Source: Bowmanella pacifica
GTDB taxonomy: Bacteria > Pseudomonadota > Gammaproteobacteria > Enterobacterales > Alteromonadaceae
Reading direction: 5' to 3'
DNA: 64,000 nucleotides
Assembly: GCF_014645355.1 (NCBI RefSeq)
Contig: NZ_BMLS01000002.1
Coordinates: 682,001-746,000 of the forward strand
Shown: positions 36,887 to 47,091 of the stretch, piece by piece
Layout of the letters: the number at the start of each line of letters is the position of its first letter
How positions within the stretch are numbered: position 1 is the stretch's first letter
Program-made: the position numbers and the translations under genes
Notes under the pieces: model-generated
Seen by the model: only the letters and a program-made list of their open reading frames with translations
Told to the model about the DNA's origin: nothing
Databases searched by the model: none

Positions 36887-37801
36887 CTACCCCTGAGATT
36901 TGCGATAGACGAATGGTAAGGGGTCTATCTGTCGTCCATGCTGCATCACCTCGTAATGCACATGAGCGCCGGTAGAGCGTCCTGTACTGCCCATAATGGC
37001 AATAGTCTGCCCTTTGGTCACTACATCGCCCACTTTAACTTCAAGGTTTTTATTGTGGCCGTAACGAGTTACCAGACCGTTACCATGCTCAATTTCCACC
37101 AAGTTACCGTAACCATACCTTTCTCCGGCCCAGGTTACCAACCCTGCGCCTGTGGACACCACAGCATCACCTTCCTGACCGGCAAAATCTAATCCTTTGT
37201 GCATGGCTGGCATGCCTGAAAATGGATCTTTTCTTACTCCGTAATAAGATGACAACCATCCACTGTTGACCGGTCGGCCAGCTAAATAGCTCTGCGCTTC
37301 GATATGGTGATTCAGGAGGATAGATTCAAGGGCTTGGAGCTGTTTGGTTTTACTATCAAGCTGCGCCAGCATCTGATCGATTTGGAGCATCACTTCACCA
37401 GCTGACTGTACCTGTGCTTCAACCAGCTCCTGAGCGGGCCCGCCAAGAGCAGGTAACTCAGAAAAATTGAACTCTTCGCTATTTAAACCGGATTCCTTTA
37501 CTAAACGGTCGCCCAATGCATTCAGACGGTGCAACTGTCCCTGAATCTCTCCCAGCTTCATCAGCATGCCGGTCAGTTGCTGTTGAGTGGTTTCTTTTAA
37601 CTGTTCAACTTCTTCTTTTTGTTTAATCAGTCCGGTCTGCGTATACGCAACCCTGGCCTGTGCTTCAGCAGGGTCCTGAGTTGAACGACCCGCAATCAAA
37701 GTCAGCCCCAATGTGACAACCAAGGCGGCCGCTAACTGCCGCTTCGACAGGTTATATCGAAGGCGTACCTTTTTACTTCTGACTAGCAGGGTTAAACTCA
37801 T
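36887..37801 (-). CDS. M23 family (LytM-type) metallopeptidase
   Basis: The 304-residue protein has one N-terminal membrane anchor (QLAAALVVTLGLTLIAGRST, about 22-41), a coiled-coil region (about 46-170, Gln/Leu/Glu-rich) and a C-terminal LytM domain. The domain shows DPFSGMPAMHKGLDFAGQEG with the His and Asp zinc ligands and STGAHVHYEVMQHGRQIDPL with the HxH motif, so it should be catalytically active. It probably cuts peptidoglycan cross-links or activates amidases. It is placed between lpxC and secA where E. coli has secM; this arrangement is common in Alteromonadales. Confidence 0.92.
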   Translation of the reverse strand: MSLTLLVRSKKVRLRYNLSKRQLAAALVVTLGLTLIAGRSTQDPAEAQARVAYTQTGLIKQKEEVEQLKETTQQQLTGMLMKLGEIQGQLHRLNALGDRLVKESGLNSEEFNFSELPALGGPAQELVEAQVQSAGEVMLQIDQMLAQLDSKTKQLQALESILLNHHIEAQSYLAGRPVNSGWLSSYYGVRKDPFSGMPAMHKGLDFAGQEGDAVVSTGAGLVTWAGERYGYGNLVEIEHGNGLVTRYGHNKNLEVKVGDVVTKGQTIAIMGSTGRSTGAHVHYEVMQHGRQIDPLPFVYRKSQG

Positions 37802-37965
37802 CGGATCTCATACTCATTACAGCGTCGACCGATTCTAAACCGACTCAAGGTTAAAAAAAAGCTAATAGACGAATTCAGAACCATAACCAGGGATAAATCA
37901 CAAAACGCCAAATTATCCACTTTACGCTTTGTGCTATGCATTGAACAAGCCAGTTAGTCATAAAA

Positions 37966-37995
37966 CAAAAATGCCGCAATTGCGGCATTTTTTTA
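37966..37995 (-). terminator. Terminator of lpxC
   Basis: AAATGCCGCAATTGCGGCATTT is centred at 37980/37981, a perfect palindrome bounded by A and T tracts. It lies 13 bases after the lpxC stop and probably ends the whole dcw-lpxC transcript. Confidence 0.85.
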
Positions 37996-38007
37996 CTTTC
38001 AGGGAAT

Positions 38008-38922
38008 TTAGTTGGCTAACAACGGCGTGCCAAAACGAATAGGCATTTTCTCATCTGACTCGTAACTGACAAACTCCCAGCAATCTTTCATCGCCAACAA
38101 TTTATTCAGTAACTTGTTGTTTAAGCCGTGCCCTGTCTTATAGGCACAAAGCTCACCTATGATGCTGTGACCACCCAGATACAGATCGCCAATGGCATCC
38201 AGAATCTTATGTTTAAGGAACTCGTCTTCATAACGCAGCCCCTCGTGATTCAATACCCGATACTCATCCAGTGCAACGGCATTTTCCATGCTACCCCCCA
38301 ACGCCAAGTTGTGGGCATGCATGTACTCCAGATCCTTCATAAAGCCAAAGGTTCTGGCACGGCTGACTTCATCAATATAAGACGCCGTATCAAAATCCAT
38401 CACCAGATGCTGACGAGTCTGGCTGATAACCGGGTGCTCGAAATCAATTCGAAAATCCACACGGAAGCCATCATATGGACGCAGTTCAGCCCATTTATCG
38501 CCATCTTCAACACGAACGGTTTTGGTTACCCGGATGAATTTTTTCGCCGCGCTCTGCTCCTCGATACCTGCCGACTGCAGCAGGAAAATAAAGGGGCTGG
38601 CGCTGCCATCCATAATGGGCAGTTCATTGGCATCCACTTCGACAATAATATTGTCAATGCCAAGACCGGCCAGAGCCGATGCCAAATGCTCTACAGTAGA
38701 GATACTGGCACCATCCTGATTGCTAAGACAAGTACAGAGCATCGTATCCCCTACTGCATCAGCACGGGATGGAATGTCCACATAAGGCTCCAGGTCTACG
38801 CGACGGAACAGGATCCCTGTGTTCACGGGCGCGGGTCGGAGAGTCATAGTGACCTTGTCACCTTTGTGCAGACCAATTCCTGTCACTTGCACGGACTGTT
38901 TCAGGGTACGTTGTTTGATCAT
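38008..38922 (-). CDS. lpxC: UDP-3-O-acyl-N-acetylglucosamine deacetylase
   Basis: LpxC is the zinc enzyme for the committed step of lipid A synthesis. The 304-residue protein contains the N-terminal [40 protein letters not shown] with a zinc His, and the catalytic [20 protein letters not shown] with the other zinc ligands (HxxxD) and the general base region. It follows ftsZ on the same strand, its usual place. The C-terminus [14 protein letters not shown] lacks the LA tail of the E. coli FtsH degron in exact form but ends LLAN, so FtsH control may differ. Confidence 0.97.
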   Translation of the reverse strand: MIKQRTLKQSVQVTGIGLHKGDKVTMTLRPAPVNTGILFRRVDLEPYVDIPSRADAVGDTMLCTCLSNQDGASISTVEHLASALAGLGIDNIIVEVDANELPIMDGSASPFIFLLQSAGIEEQSAAKKFIRVTKTVRVEDGDKWAELRPYDGFRVDFRIDFEHPVISQTRQHLVMDFDTASYIDEVSRARTFGFMKDLEYMHAHNLALGGSMENAVALDEYRVLNHEGLRYEDEFLKHKILDAIGDLYLGGHSIIGELCAYKTGHGLNNKLLNKLLAMKDCWEFVSYESDEKMPIRFGTPLLAN

Positions 38923-39077
38923 CTCGTCTTAGCTCAACAATTAACCAAAACTAAAAAGGGCCGGCATTTTAGTGGTTAGACCACCGATTGTCAAAACATC
39001 AAGTGTAAGCAAGGCTAAGAAATGCAAAGACTTCTTGCCAAACATGACAGTTTTGTGACTACCCTTTTCGTTATTTA

Positions 39078-40259
39078 CTAGTCCGCTTGCTTACGCAAAA
39101 ACGCCGGAATATCCAAGTATTCCAGATCGTTATTGGACTCAGGCTTCTCTTCTACGCTTGGCGTTCGTACCGGCTCTCGCATAGTCGTCACTCTTTCGCC
39201 CGTACCTTCCGCCTGGCTCAGTTTGAAATCATTTGGCTCTGGCACATGGCGACCAGCAGTATTTTGCTGACGGTTGCTCACCAGAGAAATCTCTGGCTTG
39301 CGCTCTGCACCAATACCTGTTGCCACAACAGTGACGCGCAGTTCATCAGACATTTCCATGTCGATAACAGTTCCCACCACCACAGTAGCATTTTCTGATG
39401 CGAAGGCTTTAACGGCATTACCTACCGTCTCAAACTCATCAATAGCAAAATCGGGACCGGCGGTTATGTTGACCAAAATACCGCGCGCACCAGACAGATC
39501 GATATCTTCCAGTAGCGGGCTAGCAATCGCCGCTTCGGCAGCCTCTTCGGCACGGTCTTCACCAGTGGCGGTGCCACTACCCATCATGGCTTTGCCCATT
39601 TCAGACATCACGGTACGTACGTCCGCAAAGTCCACGTTAATCAGACCAGGGCGGGTAATCAGTTCGGCAATGCCTTGTACCGCGCCGCGCAATACATCGT
39701 TAGCAGCACTGAAGGCCTTTAACAATGGCGTACCGCGTCCCATCACCTTAAGTAATTTCTCATTAGGAATGGTGATCAATGAGTCCACATACTTGGACAA
39801 TTCCTGAATTCCCTGGTCCGCATACTCAATACGCTTGCGACCTTCAAAGGGAAATGGTTTGGTTACCACTGCGACCGTCAGAATGCCCATATCTTTAGCG
39901 ATACGTGCAACTTCGGGAGCGGCTCCTGTACCGGTACCACCGCCCATACCCGCGGTGATAAATACCATGTCAGCACCTTCCAGGCTTTGACGAATGGTCT
40001 CACCATCTTCCTCTGCGGCTTGTCTACCTACCATAGGGTTGGCGCCCGCGCCCAGTCCTTTAGTGACCCCAGAACCAATCTGCAAAGTTACATTGGCTTT
40101 GGAGCTGCGAAGCACCTGGGCATCGGTATTGACGGCGATGAATTCCACACCCTCAATATTGTGCGACACCATGTGATCGACAGCATTACCACCGCCGCCA
40201 CCGACACCTATGACTTTAATTACGGCTTCATCGCCGTGTGCATCCATTAACTCAAACAT
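39078..40259 (-). CDS. ftsZ: Cell division GTPase FtsZ
   Basis: FtsZ is the tubulin-like protein of the Z-ring. I place the start at ATG 40259, preceded by GGAGAGAAAAC, so the protein begins [20 protein letters not shown] and has 393 residues. The tubulin signature is [20 protein letters not shown], the T7 loop is in the [14 protein letters not shown] stretch, and the C-terminal peptide that binds FtsA, ZipA and ZapD is [15 protein letters not shown]. The linker before that peptide is short. It is the last division gene of the dcw cluster, 81 bases after ftsA with a hairpin between. Confidence 0.97.
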   Translation of the reverse strand: MFELMDAHGDEAVIKVIGVGGGGGNAVDHMVSHNIEGVEFIAVNTDAQVLRSSKANVTLQIGSGVTKGLGAGANPMVGRQAAEEDGETIRQSLEGADMVFITAGMGGGTGTGAAPEVARIAKDMGILTVAVVTKPFPFEGRKRIEYADQGIQELSKYVDSLITIPNEKLLKVMGRGTPLLKAFSAANDVLRGAVQGIAELITRPGLINVDFADVRTVMSEMGKAMMGSGTATGEDRAEEAAEAAIASPLLEDIDLSGARGILVNITAGPDFAIDEFETVGNAVKAFASENATVVVGTVIDMEMSDELRVTVVATGIGAERKPEISLVSNRQQNTAGRHVPEPNDFKLSQAEGTGERVTTMREPVRTPSVEEKPESNNDLEYLDIPAFLRKQAD

Positions 40260-40287
40260 GTTTTCTCTCCGGTTTTTGTTTAACAAC

Positions 40288-40312
40288 GTGCGGTCCTTGG
40301 CGTTAACCGCAC
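40288..40312 (-). other. Hairpin in the ftsA-ftsZ spacer
   Basis: GTGCGGT (40288-40294) and ACCGCAC (40306-40312) form a 7-bp stem with an 11-base loop, about 30 bases before the ftsZ start. No T tract follows. It may affect ftsZ mRNA processing or stability; this is inference. Confidence 0.4.
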
Positions 40313-40339
40313 CCCGCTAGACATCATCACTTCTAATTT

Positions 40340-41581
40340 TTAAAACTCGCCCTTGAACCAGCTTTGAATTCTCTGCCAAATACCTTCAGAGGATTTCTGC
40401 CTGGCTATCTGCTTTGCCCGCATATGGTCTTTGGCGTACTGGAGCAAGCCAACTGCAGTGGCAAAGGTTGAATCTTCCACGTACTCGGACAACCCCTTAA
40501 CATTTAATGGGCGCCCTACTCTGACCGGCATTTGGAACAGCTCTTCGGCAAACTCCACTGCGCCTTCCATCTTGGCGGTACCACCGGTCAACACTATGCC
40601 TGCCGCGATCTGCTCTTCTAATCCGCTGGAACGGATCTGTTCGTGCACCAATTCAAACAATTCTTGGTACCTGGGTTCGATGACCTCTGCCAGGGTATGC
40701 CTGGACATTGCTCTGGATGGTCGGCCCCCCACGCTTGGCACTTCAATGCTCTCTTCCATGCTGACCATGTTTTTCAGCGCACAGGCGTAACTAATCTTAA
40801 TTTCTTCCGCATGACTGATAGGCGTACGGAAAATCTTGGCAATATCACTGGTGATCTGATTACCAGCCACAGGTATCACCGCGGTGTGGCGTATGGCGCC
40901 ATCTGTGTAAATCACGATATCTATGGTGCCGCCACCAATATCCACCACACAGACCCCCAACTCTTTTTCATCTTCCGTTACCACCGCGTAGCTCGAGGCA
41001 AGCGCTGAGAAGATAAGCTGGTCGGAACTCAGTCCACAGCGCTCCACGCACTTAACCAGATTTTTAGCCATATCATCAGCACAGGTGATGATATGTGCTT
41101 CCGCCTCCATCCTGACCCCAGACATGCCGACCGGGTTTTTAATCCCTTCCTGCACATCAATAGTGAACTCCTGCGGCAGCACATGCAGCAAACGACGCTC
41201 TGCCGCTATAGGTACACTGCGCGCAGCGTGAATCACGTTATCGACGTCTTCCTGAGTCACTTCCTTGTTATTGATTGGAACCATGCCACTTTCATTCTGG
41301 CACTGCACATGACGACCAGAAATAGACATAAATACAGACGATACGCGACAATCGGCCATTAGCTCCATTTCATTGATGGCACTTTGCACTGACTGCACCA
41401 CCAAATTCAGATCATTTACGCCGCCTTTGTCCATGCCGCGGGCCATATGAGTTCCCACACCGACGATGCTGATACCACCATCATCCAGCACTTCACCCAC
41501 GACGGCCTTGACGGTACTGGTACCTATATCCAGACCTACAATCAAATTCCGATCTGTCACCTTTGCCACCGGCATGTTCAT
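40340..41581 (-). CDS. ftsA: Cell division protein FtsA
   Basis: FtsA is the actin-like protein that tethers FtsZ to the membrane. ATP-binding sequences are LIVGLDIGTSTVKAVVGEVL near the start, CVVDIGGGTIDIVIYTDGAI and IVLTGGTAKMEGAVEFAEEL. The C-terminus WQRIQSWFKGEF is the amphipathic membrane-targeting helix. Three in-frame starts compete: GTG 41587, ATG 41581 and ATG 41575. I give 41581 (413 residues) but 41575, seven bases after GTGAG, is as likely. It lies between ftsQ and ftsZ. Confidence 0.95.
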   Translation of the reverse strand: MNMPVAKVTDRNLIVGLDIGTSTVKAVVGEVLDDGGISIVGVGTHMARGMDKGGVNDLNLVVQSVQSAINEMELMADCRVSSVFMSISGRHVQCQNESGMVPINNKEVTQEDVDNVIHAARSVPIAAERRLLHVLPQEFTIDVQEGIKNPVGMSGVRMEAEAHIITCADDMAKNLVKCVERCGLSSDQLIFSALASSYAVVTEDEKELGVCVVDIGGGTIDIVIYTDGAIRHTAVIPVAGNQITSDIAKIFRTPISHAEEIKISYACALKNMVSMEESIEVPSVGGRPSRAMSRHTLAEVIEPRYQELFELVHEQIRSSGLEEQIAAGIVLTGGTAKMEGAVEFAEELFQMPVRVGRPLNVKGLSEYVEDSTFATAVGLLQYAKDHMRAKQIARQKSSEGIWQRIQSWFKGEF

Positions 41582-41692
41582 TCTCACTATGCTGTCCGCT
41601 GTTTTATCTGTTAACTAATCTTGGCGAATGCCAGTAATCTGGCATTCACGTTCAGAGGCGACCTTGTTGTCGTCTCTTTATCTTTTTACACT

Positions 41693-42442
41693 TCAACCAG
41701 ATGTCGCCGCTGACGCGGGTTTCCATCCAACCGCTAAACCTGTGTCGTAGCGCAGGTCTACGTATTCAGCCTGTCGCTGGTCTTTTTGCAGCAGTGGATA
41801 AATGTCCACAAAACGCTGCAATCTGTCGATAAACTCATCCCGCCCCAGATTTAATCTCAGGCCATTATCCAGCTTCAGATTCCAGGCAAACCGCTCACTC
41901 AACACCAGTTCATCCACTTGCACATCAGAGCGCAGAAGTAGCGCCTGCATAGCATGAAATCCCTGTAGCGCGGTCTGTTCACTGCCCTGAGGACCGAACA
42001 ATTTGGGCAACAAAAGTCCCTCTGGAACCGCCGCCGCAAAAGTGCCGCCCTGAATATTCAGCAACATATCGCCATTCCAGCTCGCAACGGCTTGCTGTTC
42101 CACAACATGCACATGCAGGTTATTCGGCCATTCTTTTCTAATCGAGGCGCGATACACCCAAGGTAGCGCTTCCACATCCTGCAAGGCCCGCTGAATATCC
42201 AGTTCAAAAAAGCTACCAGGCTGATTACGCCGGATAGCCAACTCCACATCCTGCTTCACCAGATAAGTCAGTTTCCCTGATATCTGGATATCTCTCACCG
42301 GCAACTGTTGCTCATCATCCAACCAGGCATTCAAGCTAAATGCGCCGTATACCAAGCCACTGAGCACCAAAAACAGAAACAGCATACCCCACCACAACTG
42401 TGGCCCACGCGCCGGCGTTGGCAGGACTTGCAGTTCATTCAC
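41693..42442 (-). CDS. ftsQ: Cell division protein FtsQ
   Basis: FtsQ scaffolds the FtsQLB subcomplex of the divisome. The 249-residue protein has a short cytoplasmic tail, one membrane helix (WGMLFLFLVLSGLVYGAFSL, about 18-37), a POTRA domain (PVRDIQISGKLTYLVKQDVE) and the beta domain ending YVDLRYDTGLAVGWKP. It starts at GTG 42442, overlapping the ddl stop codon as GTGA, which supports translational coupling. A 105-base gap precedes ftsA and may contain a secondary promoter. Confidence 0.93.
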   Translation of the reverse strand: MNELQVLPTPARGPQLWWGMLFLFLVLSGLVYGAFSLNAWLDDEQQLPVRDIQISGKLTYLVKQDVELAIRRNQPGSFFELDIQRALQDVEALPWVYRASIRKEWPNNLHVHVVEQQAVASWNGDMLLNIQGGTFAAAVPEGLLLPKLFGPQGSEQTALQGFHAMQALLLRSDVQVDELVLSERFAWNLKLDNGLRLNLGRDEFIDRLQRFVDIYPLLQKDQRQAEYVDLRYDTGLAVGWKPASAATSG

Positions 42443-43371
42443 CGGCTGAGCTCCGAGGTGGCCAGAACTTCCAAGGCCAGGTCGCTGAAACTCATTCCCG
42501 CTTGCTTCGCCGCCATAGGCACCAAGCTTTTCTGTGTCATACCGGGTACAGTATTGGCTTCCAGCAAATAGAACTGCCCGCTCTTATCCTGCATAAAGTC
42601 CACCCGTCCCCAGCCGCTGCCGTTCAGCGCTTCGAAAGCCCTACGTGCCAGTGAGCCCAACAGCGCTTCGGCTTGGCTATCTAAACCACTGGGGCAAAAG
42701 TACTCAGTGCTGTTCGCTTGGTACTTGGCTTCATAGTCATAAAAAGTACGGGGAGTCTGCATGCGAATGGAAGGCAAGGTTTTGTCACCCAACAAACTGA
42801 CAGTAAATTCCTGACCGGTTATAAATCTTTCCAGCAATACCTGATGGTCGTATTGGAAAGCCTGCTGCACAGCGTCTGACAACTCGGCTGCGTCACTGAC
42901 TTTTGCCATGCCGATGCTGGATCCTTCCTGCGCCGGTTTAACCATTACTAAACCACCTAAACGCGCCATTATATCGTCGCAGAGATCCGCATTAAAGCTG
43001 GATTTATCAACTACTTGGTATTCGGCTGTTGGCAATCCCAGCGCTTGCCAGATCCACTTACTGCGAACCTTATCCATGCACAACGCCGAGCCCAGCACGC
43101 CAGACCCTGTATAGGGGATCCCTAACTGCTGCAAGGCGCCTTGCAAGGTGCCGTCTTCACCACCGCGGCCATGTAGCATAATCAGTACGCGATGGAATTT
43201 GGCAGCTACCAGCTCAGTCAATGAGGAGCTGGCCGGGTCAAAAGCATGGGCATCCACACCCGCTTCCAACAAAGCATCCAATACAGCCTGTCCTGACTTT
43301 AGCGATACCTCCCGCTCTGCAGAGTTACCGCCGAACAACACCGCAACTTTGCCGAAACGCTCGACATTCAT
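42439..43371 (-). CDS. ddl: D-alanine--D-alanine ligase B
   Basis: Ddl makes the D-Ala-D-Ala dipeptide used by MurF. The 310-residue protein has the ATP-grasp layout: [20 protein letters not shown] at the N-terminus, [40 protein letters not shown] and [20 protein letters not shown] with metal ligands, then [19 protein letters not shown]. It overlaps the murC stop codon (ATGA) and the ftsQ start (GTGA). The location between murC and ftsQ is that of ddlB in E. coli. Confidence 0.97.
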   Translation of the reverse strand: MNVERFGKVAVLFGGNSAEREVSLKSGQAVLDALLEAGVDAHAFDPASSSLTELVAAKFHRVLIMLHGRGGEDGTLQGALQQLGIPYTGSGVLGSALCMDKVRSKWIWQALGLPTAEYQVVDKSSFNADLCDDIMARLGGLVMVKPAQEGSSIGMAKVSDAAELSDAVQQAFQYDHQVLLERFITGQEFTVSLLGDKTLPSIRMQTPRTFYDYEAKYQANSTEYFCPSGLDSQAEALLGSLARRAFEALNGSGWGRVDFMQDKSGQFYLLEANTVPGMTQKSLVPMAAKQAGMSFSDLALEVLATSELSR

Positions 43372-44816
43372 GCACCGTTCTCCCCACTCATAATGGCTAT
43401 GTTTAGTTGCATTTTTTGCAGGTCTTTGGCCAGCTTACCTATGTTTCCGGCACCTTGAGTCATCAACAAATCTTGATCCTGCAATAACGGCGCTAATAGC
43501 TTAGGTAGCTCCTCTGGGCTACTCACGTAAACCGGTTCAATTTGACCTCGCTGACGAATTGAGCGGCAAAGGGCTTTACTGTCCGCTCCCTCAATCGGTG
43601 CTTCCCCGGCTGAGTAGACCTCCAGTAACAACAGCAGATCCACCTGAGACAATACCCTGACAAAATCTTCATATAGATCACGGGTCCGAGAATAGCGGTG
43701 GGGCTGATACGCCATGACCAGGCGTTTATCTGGCCAGTTACTGCGCGCCGTGGCGATAGTGGCTTCTACTTCGGTTGGGTGATGACCGTAATCGTCAACC
43801 AGGAGCACCTCACCATTACCGGTATCAAACTGTCCCAAACATTCAAACCGACGACCAATGCCCTCGAAAGAGGCCAGTGCTTCGACGACTTTTTGTTGCT
43901 CGATCCCTTCTTCCAGCGCCACCGCGATAGCCGCCAGCGCATTCAGCACATTATGTTTACCCGGTAACCCCAGCTTAACTTCAAAAGGCGCTGCGTCTTT
44001 TCGCTCAACGGTGAAACAGCTATGGTTGAAGCCTTGGGTTAGATTCACGGCCCGGTAGTCCAAGCCTTCAGAGAAGCCGTAAGTCAAATAATGGCGGCCG
44101 ATTCTTGGCAGCAGCTTAGTGATAACAGGATCATCACCACACATCACCGCCAGGCCATAAAAAGGCAGGTTATGCAGAAAATCCAAGTAGGTGTCTTCCA
44201 TTTTCTGGAAGTCCCCCTGGTAGGTATCCATATGATCCGCTTCGATATTGGTTACCACCGACACCATGGGCTGCAGATGCAAGAAGGAAGCATCACTTTC
44301 ATCCGCCTCCGCGATCAGATAGCGGCTGCTGCCCAATCTTGCATTAGTACCGGCGCTGTTAAGCAAACCACCTATAACAAACGTGGGATCTTGCCCACCA
44401 TGGGCAAAAATTGTTGCGATCAAACTGGTGGTTGTGGTTTTACCATGGGTGCCAGCCACCGCCACACCATGGCGAAAACGCATTAGCTCGGCCAACATTT
44501 CGGCCCGCCGAATAACGGGAATGCGTTGCTCTCGTGCCAGCTTAATCTCTGGGTTCTGGGTATCTATGGCACTGGATACCACCACCACATCAACCCCCTG
44601 CACATTGCTGGCCTGGTGGCCAATAAAAATGGTGGCACCTAATCCTTGCAAGCGGCTGGTCATAGGGTTGGTCGCCAAGTCAGAACCCGACACCTGATAG
44701 CCTTCGTTCAATAACACTTCGGCAATGCCGCCCATACCGGCGCCGCCGATACCAATAAAATGAATGCGTTTAATACGGCGCATCTCCGGAACCGTATAAT
44801 TGGCAGTACTGCTCAT
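43368..44816 (-). CDS. murC: UDP-N-acetylmuramate--L-alanine ligase
   Basis: MurC adds L-Ala to UDP-MurNAc. From ATG 44816, which overlaps the murG stop as ATGA, the protein has 482 residues; a TTG at 44843 would add nine and is unlikely. It shows the N-terminal nucleotide-binding [20 protein letters not shown], the ATP loop [40 protein letters not shown] and [20 protein letters not shown]. All are Mur-ligase hallmarks specific to MurC. Confidence 0.97.
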   Translation of the reverse strand: MSSTANYTVPEMRRIKRIHFIGIGGAGMGGIAEVLLNEGYQVSGSDLATNPMTSRLQGLGATIFIGHQASNVQGVDVVVVSSAIDTQNPEIKLAREQRIPVIRRAEMLAELMRFRHGVAVAGTHGKTTTTSLIATIFAHGGQDPTFVIGGLLNSAGTNARLGSSRYLIAEADESDASFLHLQPMVSVVTNIEADHMDTYQGDFQKMEDTYLDFLHNLPFYGLAVMCGDDPVITKLLPRIGRHYLTYGFSEGLDYRAVNLTQGFNHSCFTVERKDAAPFEVKLGLPGKHNVLNALAAIAVALEEGIEQQKVVEALASFEGIGRRFECLGQFDTGNGEVLLVDDYGHHPTEVEATIATARSNWPDKRLVMAYQPHRYSRTRDLYEDFVRVLSQVDLLLLLEVYSAGEAPIEGADSKALCRSIRQRGQIEPVYVSSPEELPKLLAPLLQDQDLLMTQGAGNIGKLAKDLQKMQLNIAIMSGENGA

Positions 44817-45886
44817 GCCTGTTGCTCCGCTAGTTCTTTGCAATACCCTGCGACTCTGTCGGTCGCGTCCGGCTTGGCCTGACTCAGGGCTTTTTGCCCC
44901 ATCGTCGCCAACGTGCCGGCATCTGCCAGTAATTGCGTTAATGTCTGTTTAAAATCCTGTCCGGCCAATTGGCTCTGTGGCACCAACAACGCAGCACCCG
45001 CTTGAACTAATACCTCTGCATTGCGGGTTTGGTGATCATCCACGGCATAGGGCAAAGGGACAAAAATGGCTGCCAAACCACTGCTGGCAATCTCAGATAC
45101 GGTTAAGGCTCCAGCCCGGCAAATCACCAGATCAGCCCAGTCATATGCCTGTCCCATATCGTCGATAAACGCCTGCACCTGCCAGTTATGCTGCGTTCCC
45201 ATATGCTGCTCATAAGCCGTCTTGGCTTCCGCCTCTCGGCCACCACCGCATTGATGGCGAATCTCAATACCCTCGATACCTGCAAACTGGGATGGCAATA
45301 TCTCATTGAGGGCTTTGGCGCCCAAACTGCCCCCCACAACCAAGACATGCAGGCTATCGCCTTGAGTCTTATGCTTCGAAGGTGCGATATTGTTACGTAC
45401 CGGATTGCCAACCCATTCCACATTGGGTGTGGCTGCCGGGAAAGTACGATCAAACCCCGTCATCACCTTTCTCGCCAACCGACTTAACAACTTATTGGTC
45501 ATTCCCGGCACGGCATTTTGTTCATGGATAAGTAACGGCACGCCACTTAACCAAGCCGCTACACCACCTGGACCGCTGGCAAACCCGCCCATTCCCAAAA
45601 CCACATCGGGCTGAAACTGCTTGATTGCCTTTCTCGCCTGCCATACTGCCTGAGCAATCTTGAACGGCGCCTTAAGCAAGCGAATCAGACCGTTACCGCG
45701 CACACCGCTGATGCTCAAATAACTGATGGGGTAACCAGCCGCTGGCACCACTCGGGCTTCCATTTTTTCTGCCGTCCCCAGCCAGTGTACTTGCCAGCCT
45801 TCGGCTTTGAGGTGATCTGCCACTGCCAGCCCAGGGAACACATGTCCACCGGTGCCACCAGCCATAATCATGATCCGGCCACTCAT
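44813..45886 (-). CDS. murG: Undecaprenyldiphospho-muramoylpentapeptide N-acetylglucosaminyltransferase
   Basis: MurG adds GlcNAc to lipid I to make lipid II at the inner face of the membrane. The 357-residue GT-B protein has the N-terminal [20 protein letters not shown] loop, [60 protein letters not shown] and the donor-binding [20 protein letters not shown]. It overlaps ftsW upstream and murC downstream by four bases each. Confidence 0.97.
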   Translation of the reverse strand: MSGRIMIMAGGTGGHVFPGLAVADHLKAEGWQVHWLGTAEKMEARVVPAAGYPISYLSISGVRGNGLIRLLKAPFKIAQAVWQARKAIKQFQPDVVLGMGGFASGPGGVAAWLSGVPLLIHEQNAVPGMTNKLLSRLARKVMTGFDRTFPAATPNVEWVGNPVRNNIAPSKHKTQGDSLHVLVVGGSLGAKALNEILPSQFAGIEGIEIRHQCGGGREAEAKTAYEQHMGTQHNWQVQAFIDDMGQAYDWADLVICRAGALTVSEIASSGLAAIFVPLPYAVDDHQTRNAEVLVQAGAALLVPQSQLAGQDFKQTLTQLLADAGTLATMGQKALSQAKPDATDRVAGYCKELAEQQA

Positions 45887-47091
45887 TGACTACTACTCCG
45901 TTTGCGGTCACTCAAGGCCTGTACACCATCCATGCGTAACTCAAAATCAATGCGCATAAGCAAAGCCACCGCCATGCTCATCAAAATCAGGCTATTGCCG
46001 CCGTAACTCACCAGGGGTAAGGTTAGACCCTTGGTGGGTAGAATACCGGCGCTGGCACCGACATTAACGGCGGTCTGAAAACTGAACCAAATACCGATGG
46101 AATGCGCCAAGTAGCCCTCAAATGGACGCCCTTGTTGCAGCGCAAGGTTGCCCAAACGCAAAGCTTTAAGCACCAACATCAATAACAACGCCAGCACCGC
46201 ACACACACCAGCAAACCCCAACTCTTCGGCCAGAATCGCGGCAATAAAGTCGGTATGCGCCTCCGGTAGGTATTCTAACTTCTGTAAACTGTTGCCCAGT
46301 CCTTGGCCGAAAATATCACCGCGGCCATAAGCCATCAGCGATTGGGTCAACTGATAACCACTGCCAAAAGGGTCAGCCCAGGGATCCAAAAACGCGGTAA
46401 TACGTTTGAGGCGGTATTCTTCAAATAAAATTAACGCCACGACGGCACACAGGCCGCTAAGCAGCAGACCAAAGAACTGCCACAATTTGGCGCCGGCCAG
46501 AAACAGCAAGCCGATGGTCGTAGCAAACATCACCACCACAGTACCCAGATCCGGTTGCATCAACAGCAACAAAGCCAAAATGAAGAGCACGCCAAGCGGC
46601 TTGATAAAGCCTTTCAGGTTCTCCGTCACTTCTTCATAGCGACGCACCAGATAACCAGCCAGATAACAGAAGAAAAACAATTTGGCCGGTTCTGCGGCCT
46701 GAATAGTGATAGGCCCCAGCGCCAGCCAGCGGGTGCTGCCGTTAACATTGCGCCCCACCAGCAATACCGCCACCAACAACAGGATAGCTAGCAATAACAG
46801 CCAGCCGTTGTATGTCCGCCACCAGCGCATGGGCAGTTGCATCGTCACCAGTGATGCGATCAGCGCAATGACCACATATATCCCATGGCGAATGGCAAAA
46901 TGAAAAGGGTTATCGTAAATACGAGCAGCCGCGGGCATAGAAGCCGAGGTCACAATGATCATCCCGATGGACATCAGCGCCAGGGCTATCAGCAACAAGC
47001 TTAAATCGTAAGGACGCATGCCACGTACATCATGACGAAGCTGAAAAAGGCGCTGCAGATTTTGTCCCATCAGTGACGGCGATACATTCAT
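45883..47091 (-). CDS. ftsW: Septal peptidoglycan polymerase FtsW (SEDS family)
   Basis: FtsW polymerises lipid II into septal glycan with FtsI. The 402-residue protein is highly hydrophobic with about ten membrane segments. SEDS signatures include FRLKRITAFLDPWADPFGSG-like (here YRLKRITAFLDPWADPFGSG), EAHTDFIAAILAEELGFAGV and GILPTKGLTLPLVSYGGNSL near the C-terminus. The catalytic Asp region corresponds to the DPW/ADPFG loop area of the large periplasmic loop. It starts at ATG 47091, overlapping the murD stop as ATGA. Confidence 0.96.
   Translation of the reverse strand: MNVSPSLMGQNLQRLFQLRHDVRGMRPYDLSLLLIALALMSIGMIIVTSASMPAAARIYDNPFHFAIRHGIYVVIALIASLVTMQLPMRWWRTYNGWLLLLAILLLVAVLLVGRNVNGSTRWLALGPITIQAAEPAKLFFFCYLAGYLVRRYEEVTENLKGFIKPLGVLFILALLLLMQPDLGTVVVMFATTIGLLFLAGAKLWQFFGLLLSGLCAVVALILFEEYRLKRITAFLDPWADPFGSGYQLTQSLMAYGRGDIFGQGLGNSLQKLEYLPEAHTDFIAAILAEELGFAGVCAVLALLLMLVLKALRLGNLALQQGRPFEGYLAHSIGIWFSFQTAVNVGASAGILPTKGLTLPLVSYGGNSLILMSMAVALLMRIDFELRMDGVQALSDRKRSSSQ

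Noticed and set aside
38972-38984. Terminator between ftsZ and lpxC
   Set aside because: GTGGT/ACCAC is only a 5-bp stem with no T tract, too weak to call; lpxC may be partly read from the dcw transcript.
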